Source: Gnetum montanum (Eukaryota > Streptophyta > Gnetopsida > Gnetales > Gnetaceae). From it: a stretch of DNA of 64,000 bases. The stretch lies in contig MNCI01023945.1 in the NCBI GenBank assembly GCA_015680685.1, forward strand, positions 772,061 to 836,060, given 5' to 3'. Position numbers and translations under genes: made by a program. Positions 45,362 to 57,929 of the stretch are shown piece by piece (positions within the stretch are counted from its first letter, which is position 1; each line of letters opens with the position of its first letter). The notes beneath the pieces are model-generated. The model worked only from the letters and a program-made list of their open reading frames with translations, was not told where the DNA came from and made no database searches.

Positions 45362-48340
45362 ATGGCAAGGAAGAATGGATCGACAAGTAGGAATGTAGAC
45401 ATGGATAAGGTAGAGGAGGCTAAGAAGATTATTCTATCAAGGCATTCAAATCCATCTTCAAGGGGGGGATCTACATCTACAGCATCCAGGTACCCAATTT
45501 CTCTATGTTTTCTATTATTTTTGACCTTATTTAATGATGTTCTACGTTTTTCTAGGCTTGTGTATGGTAAAATTTTGGCTTTTGGTTGTGTAGAATTAGG
45601 GTTCTAGGTTCTTTGACAGCCATAGGAATGAAATTAGAATTTTTTGGCTCTTTATGGTGAAGATTTGGATTTTTTTGAGTCACATGCGTAGTGTTTTTGT
45701 TTGTTTTGCTCATTTTTCGACATTTGTGATTTTTTTCTGTAGCCACATGTGTAGCATTGATGGGGTTTTTTAGGCCTAGGGTCAACGTTTTTGACCTCTA
45801 GTATTGTGGAATGCAGCATAGTAGGGTTCTAGATCATGATTATATTTTTTAAGGTTTTTTTCTACAGTCTTTCTACATTAAATAAGGGTTTTTAGGTTAA
45901 TTTTCGGTGAATTTGGAATTTTTCTGCACCTATATGGATAGTGTTTTGGCCACTTTGGCTTGATTAATGATGTTTACTACATTTATGAGGCATGATTAAT
46001 TTTTAAAAAATAAATATTTTTTTCTATCCCAAGGACTAGCATTTTTTTCACATTTCCTGTCTAAATGCAAGATTTTTGAGTTTTTTTCTTGTCCATCTTG
46101 GTAGCATTTTAGTGTCTGGTGCCTAGGATAGGTATTGTGAGCTTTTCTTTAACCTTGTGATTAGCATGTTTGGTCTTTGGCTCTAATAGAGTAGTGTTTT
46201 TTCCTTTCACTGCCTAGGACTATAAAATATTAGACATTTTTTGCTTCACTCTTCCCTCACTTCCAATATTTTGGGTTATTTTAGCTCTTAAACCATTATT
46301 ATTTGGATTTTTATGCTCTTTAGGCCTTAGCACTATTGATCTTGGTCATATGTTTCTTATAAATCTTGTTTCATGTCAACTATTTGTTAAAATATCCGTT
46401 TATGTTATGTATGTCAATTATTTGACAAAATGTCAAACCTGAATTTTCAAAATGTGAAACTATTTCATTTTTATGTTAATTATTGAAAAAAATGTCAAAC
46501 TTAGTTTTTTTCATGTCAAGTGTTTGATAAAATGTCTAATTTGTTTTTTTATGTCAACTATTTGACAAAATTTCAAACACATTTTTTCTATGTCAGTTGG
46601 GATGTATGGTAGTTAAATCTTGATTGAATTGCACTCTACTCACAAGCTTGCCCACCCTTTTATTTATGCTTTTACATATAAACACTATCAATTTTATGGT
46701 TATTTATGTTTTACTTTTTTTTTTAATGATTTATGTTCTAAATGTTTTGACTGTGTGCATGGCTACATTGAAACCAATTTTGATTCTGGTGGACATGGTG
46801 GGCATTTTTTGCTATACTAGAATGATCTTCTAGAATAGTCGAATGTTTAACATGACCATCAATGAAAAATCCTATGTGTAGTTTAGGCCTAGTGCCAAGG
46901 AGTTCCTACTATACTTGTTTTGGAATTATAGTGTGATAATATGATCACACTTTGCTATAGATGTTGCTATTGTCATCATCCTTAACTACATGGTTGATGA
47001 TCCTAAGGCTTGAATGAAATTGGAACACAATGGGAATTCATACTCTGCAAGGATTTGGTAATTATCGTGTATCTAGAAAATGGCCATCTATTCATAATAT
47101 AACACCAAAAATACTTTAATGCTAGTTCATAGGCCAATTACTTTATTCTAGGATCCTCCTAGAAATGTCTACATGTTGGAAGGATAATCTTTGCTTTAAT
47201 TCAACATGTTTATTTTGATTTTAAGGTTATCTATTTAATTGATTTTATGTTTTAATTTGTAGGTTTAAAGTTCAAAGAGGTGGACTAGTATCAAATTACC
47301 AAACCTTGTTCTTAGCCTACACAACGTTATGGAATTCAAACAAGAGGATAACATTATGGTGTAAGTAATCAACCAACTTCATGTAGAAGTTTCCAGGTAC
47401 AAGATGAGGTGTTCTCGAGTGTACCTAAAGTATATGACTACTAAACATATTTATAAATTTTGGAATCTCCAAAATTTAGGAGCATCGATGTCCATTCAAA
47501 GTAAATTTTTAGCCTTACTTACTAAGTCAATTAAGTGTAATTTATTTTTATTTTATTATTATTTATTGTTTAAATTTTTTTACTTATTTATGTCACATTG
47601 GTTATTTAGGCTAAGTATGAGTTGTATGATAGATTTTGTGCGTAAGTCTACCATCACCATAATTAGTTTTGGTCAAACTAAGGAGAAGATTCTTCTTAAG
47701 TGGGATGAGGTAGATAAGGCATAAGAATGGTTATCAAACAAGGCCTCTGTAGATATCCAATAGAAAATAATTAATACAAGTTTGTTTGAACCTTTTATAT
47801 TTCATATTCTATCTATGTCACTTACTAAAATGTTAAATGTTATTGATTTATTTAATGAGGAAGTTACCAAATTTTTTATTCATGTACATTGTTTGCCTAT
47901 AGTTTTGAATGTTGAAGAAGAATTGTTTTATAATATTTTTTTCATACCTCCTAATGATGTTAATATGACAACTAAAACAAGGAAAGACTCTAGTTGTAGA
48001 GAGTATATAGAGGCTTAGCTCAAATTAGCTCCTAGTGTGGCATTGTGGTTTGATAACTGTGATATTGAGGAGGTGAACAAGTTTTACCCTCTATTTTGAT
48101 CTAGATTTTCCTATGCTATTGTCTTAAAAGAAAGCCATGAGAATGCAACATGCTTGGACTATGAGAAAAGTGTTAATAGATGGAACTAGGTTTGATTGGG
48201 TCACTTTGTTGATTACAAGCTTAAGAAGTGAGATCCAAAACTTCACAAAAAGCTTAATTCTATGTACCATGTACATTTTCCATTTTTTAATGCATATTTA
48301 AGAAAGTCTATAGAGTTTTTTTGTGGTAAAACAAGATGAA
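45362..48340 (+). pseudogene. Unrecognised spliced-looking reading frame, right copy
   Basis: ATG at 45,362 gives MARKNGSTSRNVDMDKVEEA, ending at a donor-like CCAG|GTACCC (45,489). T-rich intron-like sequence follows to about 47,260 (TTTGTAG acceptor-like). From 47,404 to about 48,200 fragments in related frames read ITIISFGQTKEKILLKWDEV, SLFEPFIFHILSMSLTKMLN and LAPSVALWFDNCDIEEVNKF, with few stops. I do not recognise the family. The first-exon match to 22,161 shows it is repetitive. It may be an extra gene carried by a retroelement. Confidence 0.45.
46374..46605. repeat. Degenerate minisatellite, ~40-60-bp units
   Basis: Five units of roughly ATGTCAACTATTTGACAAAAT-GTCAAAC plus a T-run. The motif TCAA...TTGACA is itself an inverted repeat. 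Lies in the intron-like part of the unrecognised frame. Confidence 0.7.
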
Positions 48341-50024
48341 AAGTGGGTAAAAATGTGATGTTTCCCATCTTTCCAAGCCTTCGGCTAAACATCTTGTTTA
48401 GTCAATACACATGTAAGGCCCATTCGTGTAAAACACCTTAAGGAAAATTCATGTGAAAGCCTTTGTAGCCAAAATTAATATTGTAATTTGATGGGAATTT
48501 GAAGGCAGAAACAATTGTCTTATTTCCCATCAAAAATCCTATTCCATGACCCTCTTCATACAATGTTTTAATAATTTTAATGTGTAAAAATTTAACCTAT
48601 GACTCTCATGTTGTTAATTTCACTTGTGCCAACATGTGAAAATCCAAAATGCTAAACACATTGCCAACTTTGGCAACCAAGGTCAAAAACGTTGATGGTT
48701 GACAAGATACAAATTTGGGCCATGAAAATAGCTCAAAATGCAACTAAATTTGGTAGAAAAAGTCTCATATGTTGGCAGCTCATGTGCAGATAATTTGGGC
48801 CTTGAAAATTACTCAAATACATTGCCAAATGTGGTAGGAAAGGCTTCACACATTGGTGATCCACACGCTACAATTTTGGATGGTAAAAAGTGCCATATAC
48901 ATTGGTATTTTAAGCTCAAAAAGTTAAAAAATGATGGTGCTTCATACATTTCAAATTTTGGCCACTAAAAAGCTTCCAAAATGTTCTAGAATGTGTTTGA
49001 TATTTGGTAGTAATCATGGTAGAATCAACCAGAAAGAAAGCAAGATGTTCATAGCCTATTTAAACCAAAATTTGCATTATTTTGAAGGACTTTTGGATCT
49101 TTTCTTTAAGCCAAACTTGAAAATTTTGGAGCAAAGTAAAATGTAAAAGTCCATAGCTTTCATCACCAGGACAAATCACTAGAGCAATAAAACTTGTAGT
49201 AGTAATTACCCTAGTGAAGATTAGTTTAGAAGACTAGTGCAAATTAGTGTGGAAGACATCCTACCTCCTACACCAAGTTGTGAAGATATATTTCATACTC
49301 TCAAGTTGTAACAGCCCCAATCTATACAATTCAAAACGTGTTTAACCTATTTTTTTCATAATATTTATTATAAAGTTTGTAATTTTCTTTGTTTAGCAGT
49401 ATAATTTTGCTCTGTGTTTGTCTTGGTGTTAGTGTTGGATTCAACTATGTGTTTACATGTTTATGTTCATATTCTTTTATTTTCACAATATTTAGTAATA
49501 GATCTTCCAAGTTCTCAAGTAATTGTCAAGACTATTTAAGGTGCTCTGGATCCTTTTTGATGCCCGTGGATTCAAAGTTAAACTATTTTTCTTTGAAATT
49601 TTTGGTTCTTCCAACACTGAATTTTCTAGTTGTTATAATTTCTTGCGCTAGAAGGAGGTTCCACATAAATTCTTCACTAAAAACCTATTTACACCAATAT
49701 TTGATTACTTGTTTTCACTGTTAAAAATTGTTTTGAATTTTCCCAAAGTCCAACGTGTGAACTAAAACCAACCTTTTCTAAATAGAATATTTATTACAAT
49801 TTTTGTTGTTGTAATATCCAAAACTGCTCTTATTCTATGCATTTACAAGTTGAATATTCAATTTTGTGATTTTGGTAAGTGTTGGCTATTTTTTTCTTGC
49901 ATTTGTAGTTTATAAATTTTCTGTTTCTAGCTACACACATTATAGAATACTTTTATCATTGCACAACATTATTACACTTTAGAAAAAAAAATTGAATTTT
50001 TTTTTCTTTTTTTGTCACAGTTGT
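48341..50024 (+). other. Upstream region of element D (LTR/leader, ends not defined)
   Basis: AT-rich with scattered CACATTGG/CAACATGTG words around 48,600-48,870. No primer site was confidently placed. Short open frames at 48,738-49,146 and 49,389-49,724 have no recognised motif. Confidence 0.4.
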
Positions 50025-50310
50025 AGTTCACATGTTGAAGCCCCACATGTTGGAGCTTCATAATTTGAAACCCTCATATGCTATAGTTTCTAGTCATAGC
50101 TTTAGAAGCCACAACTTACACTCTTTATAACCCCCACAAGCTATAGTTTCACACATTGGAACTCTTACACATTAGAGTTTCACAAGTTGTAACTTTCACA
50201 AGTTGCACCCTCATACACTGGAAGTTCTACATGTTGGAAGTCCCACATGTTGATAGTCCCACAGACTAAGATTTTTGTACATTGGAAGTCTCACACGTTG
50301 GAAGCTTTAA
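50025..50310 (+). repeat. Leader minisatellite of element D
   Basis: About 16 degenerate 16-18-bp units around CCCACATGTTGGAAGTT, immediately upstream of gag. Equivalent in place and motif (ACATGTTG) to the element C array. Confidence 0.75.
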
Positions 50311-50419
50311 ACCTTATTAAAAAAAGAGTTAAGGCCTTTACCAAGTTATATAACAAGTTAGCCTCATTTCATTTATGTCTTTTCACCATTGCATGGTTTT
50401 GCCTCATAACATAATATGC

Positions 50420-52350
50420 ATGGCCTCAAACCAACAAGTTGTAAGTGTTTATGATCATAGGGATCCAGCTATGATAGAACGTAGGCAATTCCTTAGGCAA
50501 CAAGGACAAGTCTCATATTATACCAACATTAACAAGGAATATTATAGCCTTCTCATTCCATGCATAGATTGGAGTGTAAACACTAATTTAAGATCATCCA
50601 CTGAAATAGGAAGGAGTATATTCCTTCACCCTATAACATAATTAAGATAACCAACTTCCATACATATGTGTTAGTAGTAGTAAACAATGATGAGGTGAGT
50701 GAGAAAATTAGCTTAGAACAAAACCAGAAAGACCAAGCTGAGTTTGAGGTGCAGTATGAACCTAATACCTTCATAGGTGATCTTTTCCAATAATCAGTCT
50801 TAGATAAAAATTGTCCCTAACTCCATGCCTCTAGTATCCACTATGAGTTAGGTTTCATAGTCTTCTCTCTTGTACCCTATCATGTTTAGCCCAATGCCTA
50901 TTATTTCAGTATACCTATCTTAGCTAGTAACCCACTTTGCCTCACTCTCATCAATACCCTTTACAACTCAACCCTAATTCCTATGATCATCACTAGTGAT
51001 ATCCTTCACATCACATACTTTCTTCATCACAGTGGGCCCTTCTTCAAGATCCTAGGCTTCATAAGCCTCTCATAATCCCTTTGTTGTCTTTATCCCTCAC
51101 GTTCCAATCAAACCTCCTTTTACCCATTTAAGCCTTCTATGTCCATGGTTACACAACCACTCCCATCCATACTGATGTTGATAGCATGATCCTAGGCCAC
51201 CCAACTTCCCCCATAGCCATTAGTTCAAACACCACAACCCATACGAATGCCTTAAGGCATGGATCAAGCCTTCCAAATGATCCAGGATCTCACTGAAGAG
51301 CTATGGAAGCTTAAGGCCTCCACCACCTAAATGGTTAAAATTATGGACTTCTATCAAGATGATCCCATTCATCCTGTCATTTTGAAGATAACTCTCCCCA
51401 CAGGCATTCCAATTCCCCACTTCACCAAATACAACAGTGGGGGTGACCCTAACTTGCATCTTATCACCTTCCATTCTAGGTGCTTGTTATTATAAGCTTG
51501 GCTCCATACTGTTACGCATATCTTCCCTATGTACCATGTGTTACCTAGAGGCTTACTGCCTTTCTAAAGGACTTGATTTCATAGTTCGTTAACCATTTTA
51601 AATATGACTTGAAACTTGACACCACACTGATCCAGCTTATGAAGGTCAAATAGGGACCTCTTGAACTTTTCCAAAAATTCACGTAGAGATGGAACTCCAT
51701 CCTTAATGAAATTCTTAAGTCCATCTCTAAGACACATCTTTTGGCCATCTTCAAGGAGGTGGTTAATGATTTTGTAAAATCTAAACTATACTACCAAGAC
51801 CCATGCTCACTTAGTTAAGCCTTTTCCCAAACCAAAAACATAGAAGATGTTGCGGAAGCTAGTAATGACCCTACCTATGTAATATACAAAAACCAACACA
51901 TGAGAAGGGATAGGGACAAAGGAAAAAAAAACCATGTAGCCATGACCATAGCGGCCAAAGATGAAAAAATAACATAGAGGTTAAAGACAACATAACCAAA
52001 GGCCCCTACCATTAGAACTCAACCTTCAACATTTGATGCTCCAACCTCTAACCTTCCTAGGTCAAACTTTGAAAGAAAAGATTGGTTCAAATACACAAAA
52101 ATGCTTGTGAAACCATTTGAGCTACTTGATTAGTTGCTCAAAAGTGGTCATATATAGTACAAATAGTTAACTAACAATGCCTATAAGAGGCATGATTGCT
52201 TGTGTGAGATCACTAAGGATCCCATCATGGCCACTTGAGGTGACCTACCCATTCTCAAATACTTTAAACTAGATCGATTCTACCATTATCACCATCTTCT
52301 TGGCAATGACACTAATTTTTTCTTAGATTTAAAAAATGATAGATGATGAA
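50420..52350 (+). pseudogene. Element D gag remnant (Tat-like Ty3/gypsy)
   Basis: ATG at 50,420: MASNQQVVSVYDHRDPAMIE then RRQFLRQQG, matching element C. The capsid-like section (about 51,600-51,780, containing RWNSILNEILKSISKTHLLA) is followed by a basic stretch (51,890-51,960) and a zinc-binding-like YHYHHLLGNDTNFFLDLK (about 52,285). Stops and frameshifts are present. Central 50,650-51,250 is only weakly coding. Confidence 0.75.
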
Positions 52351-53289
52351 AAATTAGTCTTAGATACATTTAACCTAGTTAGGTCCTAGAACCAAAGCAT
52401 GTAAGTGTACAAGGACTTGCTAAACACCAACAATGTCATCTCTACCATAGCTACATTCAATGTTAATAACAATCCTAAACCTGCGAGGGAGTTGCTTGTG
52501 ATTCAAATACTTCCTCATGACGAAAGGGCTTCAACTTCATCAAGTTCAAGGACTTCTTTTGTGATAAGGATACTATCACCTATGCCTTCCAAAGAACCAT
52601 TCATTATTAGAGTGCCTCTTTTATCACCACTAAGCCCATAGCCCAAAGTGACTGACGTTCTCTCATGGTAGCTAATGCCTCAACCTCTTCTCAATTAGAT
52701 AATTAAAAAATTGTCATCAAAACAACGTAAGAAACTAGCTCCTAAGCCTAAGGCTAAGGACAATAAACAATCAAAGGTGTGGAAGGAGGTAGATCCACCA
52801 AAACCTACTCCAATTTCAGTAATACCAATGGATTCCAACACCCAAGCTACTTCAACAAGCCAATGTAGGAAGGGTAACCAAAAACAAGAGAAAGAAAAGA
52901 AGCCTAAATAATAAATACTAAAACATGAGATCAAAATTTTTAGTAAAATGGAGGAAGTCAAGGTAAAAAAAAACATGAGATACTATCCAACAATGATAAA
53001 GACTTCCTCATTGCCATGGAGCAGGTCAAGCTCTCCCTAAAATAGAAGAATACCTCTTTAAGCATGGACAACCTAGTCATGATCTCCCTTGCACATCACA
53101 AAGTGCTAGTTAGAATGTTAACTTCTATTTCCATGAGTGAGGATATCCCTGCTAACAAGCAATTCATTCATGTAGTAATGGTACCATATTCACCTAAGGA
53201 AGAAATGAGGTCAACTACTTTGACACTTAGTAATAGTGCGGTAAAGACCAACACACAAAATGATGAGGTTTTAAGGACCCCTCTCTTCA
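52351..53289 (+). pseudogene. Element D gag-protease linker
   Basis: Fragments rich in Pro/Ser/Lys: KPARELLVIQILPHDERAST (52,480-52,540), SKQRKKLAPKPKAKDNKQSK (52,714-52,773), then HKVLVRMLTSISMSEDIPAN shared with element C. Low complexity and probably an unstructured linker. Confidence 0.55.
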
Positions 53290-53645
53290 TAACGATAAGG
53301 ATTAGTCAATACAAGGTATACTAGATACATGTTAATGATAGGACAACAATGAACGTTATACCTTTTTTCATTATGGAGTGTTTAAGCTTGGTAGAACACA
53401 TTTAGGGAACCTCCACCTCTTCCCTCAAGTTATTTAATGGGCTATGGGTAGTTATGAAAGGGTCCATATCCCTAGACTTCATAGTTAGGGAATAATTTCC
53501 TACATCCACTGATTTCTTAGTGGTGGAGGGAATACTAGGTTTCAACTTGATCCTAGGAAGGCCTCGATTAAGTAAATTATGAGCAGTCTCTTTCCCGATC
53601 CATGAAGAAGTTCACCTACATTATGAGGAAGGTGAAATTATAATC
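53290..53645 (+). pseudogene. Element D protease remnant
   Basis: Retropepsin-like layout: TTMNVIPFFIMECL (about 53,345), a central SLDFIV strand, and GFNLILGRPRL (53,540-53,570), which corresponds to the LLGRPW-type end of Ty3 proteases. No clear D-T/S-G active site is readable. A stop follows. Confidence 0.6.
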
Positions 53646-54650
53646 CATGGAGATGGCACAGTCTCCATATTCATCAATAACATCGACATGGAATAAGGAG
53701 CTGAGGTGGATTTTCAAAAAGAAGATTCTACAACAAAAAATGAAGTCACAAATTGCAACGATGACAACCAAGCCAAGACCAAACATGATGAGGCCATTAA
53801 CAAATCATGGGAAGAACTCCCATTTAACATTGTAAGTGAGGGGAATGGGAAGTACAAAATCATGCAACAAAGGTATTACAAATTTCCTAATCTCTCAAAA
53901 TTAGACAATAATTGCACAGTTGAGTATGTCACTCAGTTTCATAGCCTCATATACTATGATGTAGCCTTTTGATTTGTAGCCTTGTTTTCAACTTTTGTTT
54001 ACATATTTTCAATTTTTCTTCACAAGTGTTTGTCTTGTTACATCGTATTTATCATTTTACTATGTAGCCTTGCCATACATTTTTGTATAAATTTACAATT
54101 CATGCCTATTTTCCTTTACATTTATATGAAACTAAAAAATGATATAAAAAATAGAAAATGTGAATACAAAACATGGCTTGCTAGGGCAAAAAATTGGTGG
54201 CCTGTCAAGGCTTAAAACTAGAAAATTTATGGTCTCCTTTATCTTTATATTATATAGATTACAACCTATCTAATTCATCACTTTACTTTCAATTTTTACT
54301 TAAAAGTTATGCCTTGTTTTATACTTTTATACTCTTTGTTTTATCATCAAATTTTATTTTGAGACCTTATTGTTCTAACTTGTAGCCTTTCACGCAAAGA
54401 ATATAAAAAAAAATAAAAACTATAAAACATAAGAAACTAAAAATTTAAAATCAAACTAGTAGTGATGGTTACATTGTGTGACAAATAATGTAAAATAATA
54501 AAAAGCCCATGTCTAATAGCCATAGTTGCATTGTGCAACACATGACAATAAAGAGTAATAATCATACATAGTCTCCAAGGCTATGGTAGCCAAAATAAAA
54601 TAACTATAATAACATAACAAAAAGAAAAAAAAACAAGACATGTCCAAAAG
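53646..54650 (+). other. Element D spacer after protease
   Basis: An open stretch to 53,972 (DFQKEDSTTKNEVTNCNDDN) and then AT-rich non-coding sequence. Parts match element C downstream of its protease. Confidence 0.45.
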
Positions 54651-56250
54651 TAACCAAGGCTAAGCCATAGGAGGAGTAGAAGGGTCATCATCAATGTCAT
54701 CACCAATGTCACCATCATTATTACCTAAAGCCTGTGAACAATGAAACATACAAAAAATTAGTAACCATAATGACCAAGGAATATAATCATTAAAAAAACA
54801 ACAAGAATTATAACATAAAACTTAAAACATATTTTTCACCAATCTTAGGGGATTCGAGAGTGATGTCTTCAAGAGAAAAATTTTGTAGGCCAGTTTCTAA
54901 CCTATGAAGAATTTGCTTTTCACTCATATTAGGCCAATCAATTTCTCCTAGATCCACTCCTACCAAGATATTTCTTCTTTTAATACCTATCCGCTCAGGA
55001 GGAGCATGGGAAAGGTTAACTATGGTAGTTTTCCCAAATGCAGGAGTGGGAGAATCAACGGTCATCATTGATTTCGTGAACATACTAAAGATGGCCTCTG
55101 TGTCTATTCCCTACATAAATAGCTCATGTTTTTGTAGTTCCATGGCCTCCTCATGTCATAACTCTAGGTAACTCTCCTTGTCTGCCTTATATTGCTTCTT
55201 GTGAACCTTTTGTTTCTTTCCCCATTCCAATCCCCAAGTGCAATAATCTCTTAATTCCTTGGACTTATGAACTAGTAGCTCCATCTACATGTCTTTCTCA
55301 ACGTTGCTTCTAACTAGAGCGATCTTACTTTGGATAGCACTCTAGTAGCATGACCACTCAATTTTCTTAGTGTGCAAAGAGTCTCTATTGGCCACACGAG
55401 CCTCTATAAACTCTTTGTGATCTCTAAGTCTCCTGTTCTTAGCTACTTGTTGCTTGTTCTCCTTTTCCAAGGTCACAACCCTCTCTCATAGAAACTCATT
55501 GGAGTGTTGGGACTCCCAAGTTATCTTAGCACATGATACAACATACTTGGTAGCCCCTTTGTTCATTCTTCATGGAACATTTTTCACTTTAGGTGGTACC
55601 TTAGGAAGATCATCAAATTCCATGTCATGCATAGAATCCCATCTAAATTTGGACACTGTCATAGCCAAAAGCATAAGATAAAAAAATTAAATAATGATAA
55701 ATAATATAAAATAAAAATATAACAAAAACATTTAGAACACTTAAAAAACTCCTTAAGCCATGTAGCTTTAAAACATAAAAATACATAATAATTAAAAATT
55801 AAAAATTAAAGCAATGTAAAGCAAAAACATTGAACTTACCAACTTTAGGAGCTATCTGTTATAATTTGTCAATTATGTCATCTACCATTCCTTGCATGAA
55901 CTCTATCTTGTCTAGGGCCTCCACCCAAGATATGGGATAGAATGTAGATGTATATGATTTGGGAGCAAGATTATGTACTACAATGACCATAACTATCAAA
56001 TATATTTTACAAAAAAAAGTGTGCAAAACTTAAAAATAAAAACATAAACAACATTGAAGTTTACCAAGAAAATTTTGAGGTATATTCATTGAAGGGTTAT
56101 CTTTTGGAGGAAAATCATCAAAGATCGAATCCATAACATCTAGAGCTTCCATGGATGCTCTTTCCTATTCTTCCTTACATTGTTGCTCCTCCTCTGCAGT
56201 GGTTTGGGTAGCCAGCTTTCACACATTGGAAAATTACTCTCCAATGTGTG
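54650..56250 (-). pseudogene. Antisense multi-exon gene remnant inside element D
   Basis: Minus-strand exons: about 56,250-56,065 (Glu-rich, ALDVMDSIFDDFPPKDNPSM), 55,992-55,840 (153 nt; ALDKIEFMQGMVDDIIDKL), 55,655-54,840 (816 nt), then a possible last exon from 54,731. Donors GTAAAC, GTAAGT and GTGAAA and acceptors GATAG, GACAG and CACAG fit. The two internal exons are multiples of 3 and all junctions are phase 1, so one frame runs throughout. The long exon has a Lys/Glu-rich coiled-coil-like middle (LEKENKQQVAKNRRLRDHKE) and a C-terminal part with VDLGEIDWPNMSEKQILHRL. About seven in-frame stops make it a pseudogene. Family not recognised. Antisense extra ORFs are known in Tat-lineage elements, usually beyond pol. 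Confidence 0.6.
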
Positions 56251-56879
56251 GAACAACATATAGGGTCAAAACCATATTAAACTTGCTCAATACCATCCAT
56301 AACTTGTACCAAAATAAACCAATAGACTACAGAACTCTAGGCACTACACTAGAAGCATTCAGAAGTAAAAGACCTTGTCAAAATCATCCTTGAACCTTCA
56401 TAAGCTATCACCTTAATCCTCATACATTAAAAAACCACTAGCCAACATGTGAGCCAATGTATGGGGCATTAAAAAGCCCAAGCTTACTTAAAATAGTTCA
56501 TTCTTTGCACCAAAAAGCACCAAAACTATAGATCTAACTCCTAGGCCTTGGATGCTACCATAAGTGCATGGGAAGGTGAAAAACTTGGTAGAAAACCCTC
56601 TTAAATTGTCATAAAAATCCCACACGTTGGGATACTAGGCCTTGGATGTTGTGGTAATCCATGGACCAACATGTGGAAACCATATTACCACTAGATAAGA
56701 CAAAAACTACCTAAACATTGCCTTGTGGGTTCCACAAGCCTAAAATCCAAGTCAAACTACCTGTACACTAGGGATGAAGGCTGTACACATTAGGATGGTG
56801 ATAACATGCTCACACATTGGGATTCCATCCCCACACATTGAAAACATAAAGTTTTAGTTTTTAAATAGTTTTTACCATA
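56251..56879. other. Non-coding, CACATTGG-rich stretch
   Basis: Contains repeated CACACATTGGGATT / CCAACATGTG words (56,220, 56,620, 56,680, 56,810-56,840), like those around 48,600-48,870 and in the C/D leader minisatellites. No gene seen. Confidence 0.45.
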
Positions 56880-56929
56880 AAAAACCTCTTCTCTAAAAAA
56901 TTACAACTAGTTTTCACAAGATTTTTCTT

Positions 56930-57170
56930 TTATTTTGTAAAATTTTTCTATTTTTGTTAGCTTTTAAAATATTTTGACAATTTAAAACCTATTTTCTCTA
57001 GCTTTTTTATTATTTTGACACTTCAAAACTTTTTTTCTCTAGCCTTTTGCTAATTTTGACAATTTATAACTTATTTTCCTTAGCTTTTTGCCAATTTTAA
57101 CAAATAGCAACATATTTTCTTCAAGTTTTCACCTATTTTGGCAGCTTAGAGCTTATTTTCCTTGAATTTG
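56930..57170. repeat. Degenerate ~60-bp tandem repeat
   Basis: Four units of ATTTTGACAATTTANAACTTATTTTCTCTAGCTTTTTG type, diverged. Confidence 0.65.
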
Positions 57171-57259
57171 TATTTATTTCAATTATGAAAACTCAAACTA
57201 AAAATAAATATTATTATTTATACTATTTCCATACTTGTGCAACCTTATTTGACTAAGTC

Positions 57260-57790
57260 TCACCGAGTCAACATCATTTGATCTCATTTGATATCATTTC
57301 CTAATATAATTTGGTGTCATTTGAGAATATTTTGCATCATTTTTAACATCATTCAACCTTGTTTGGCCTTGAGATCATTTTGCATAATTTTGGCATCATT
57401 TGGTATCATTTGCCATCATTTGGTGCCATTTTTCATAGTTTTGACTTCATTTGGCCATGTTGAAAAACTTTCATCATTTTATACTATCTTAACACCATTT
57501 TTCATCATTTGACATCATCTTTTCATTGTTAGAGCTTCATTTGATGTCATGTGGTATCATTTTGATTCCATTTTATGTCGTTTTCACAATCTTACATCAT
57601 TTGGCCTTCTTTTGACACATTTTGATTGCATTTGGCCTTTTTTCACCTTCATTTGAGGTAGTTGAATATCATTTTCAATAATTTATGACATTAATTGGCC
57701 TTGCTATATCTTGTTTTACTTTGTTTGGAACATTATTATGCCCCATGGTGTTTTAATACTATATTATTTTGCATCGTTTTAGCATTATTT
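57260..57790. repeat. ATCATTTGG-type minisatellite
   Basis: More than 30 occurrences of TCATTT-containing words, mostly as GGCATCATTTGGTATCATTT-like 10-12-bp units, over about 530 bp. It separates the antisense gene remnant from the RT of element D. Confidence 0.75.
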
Positions 57791-57929
57791 AGTAAATTAT
57801 GTCACACAGATGCTACTTAATGTACTTTTGGTTGATGTGTAGGGCTAGAACATGGACACATGAATGTAATTTAGTCTACCTCTAAACCTAGTTGGACCCT
57901 ATGGTAATGTGGAATGATCCATTCACCCT

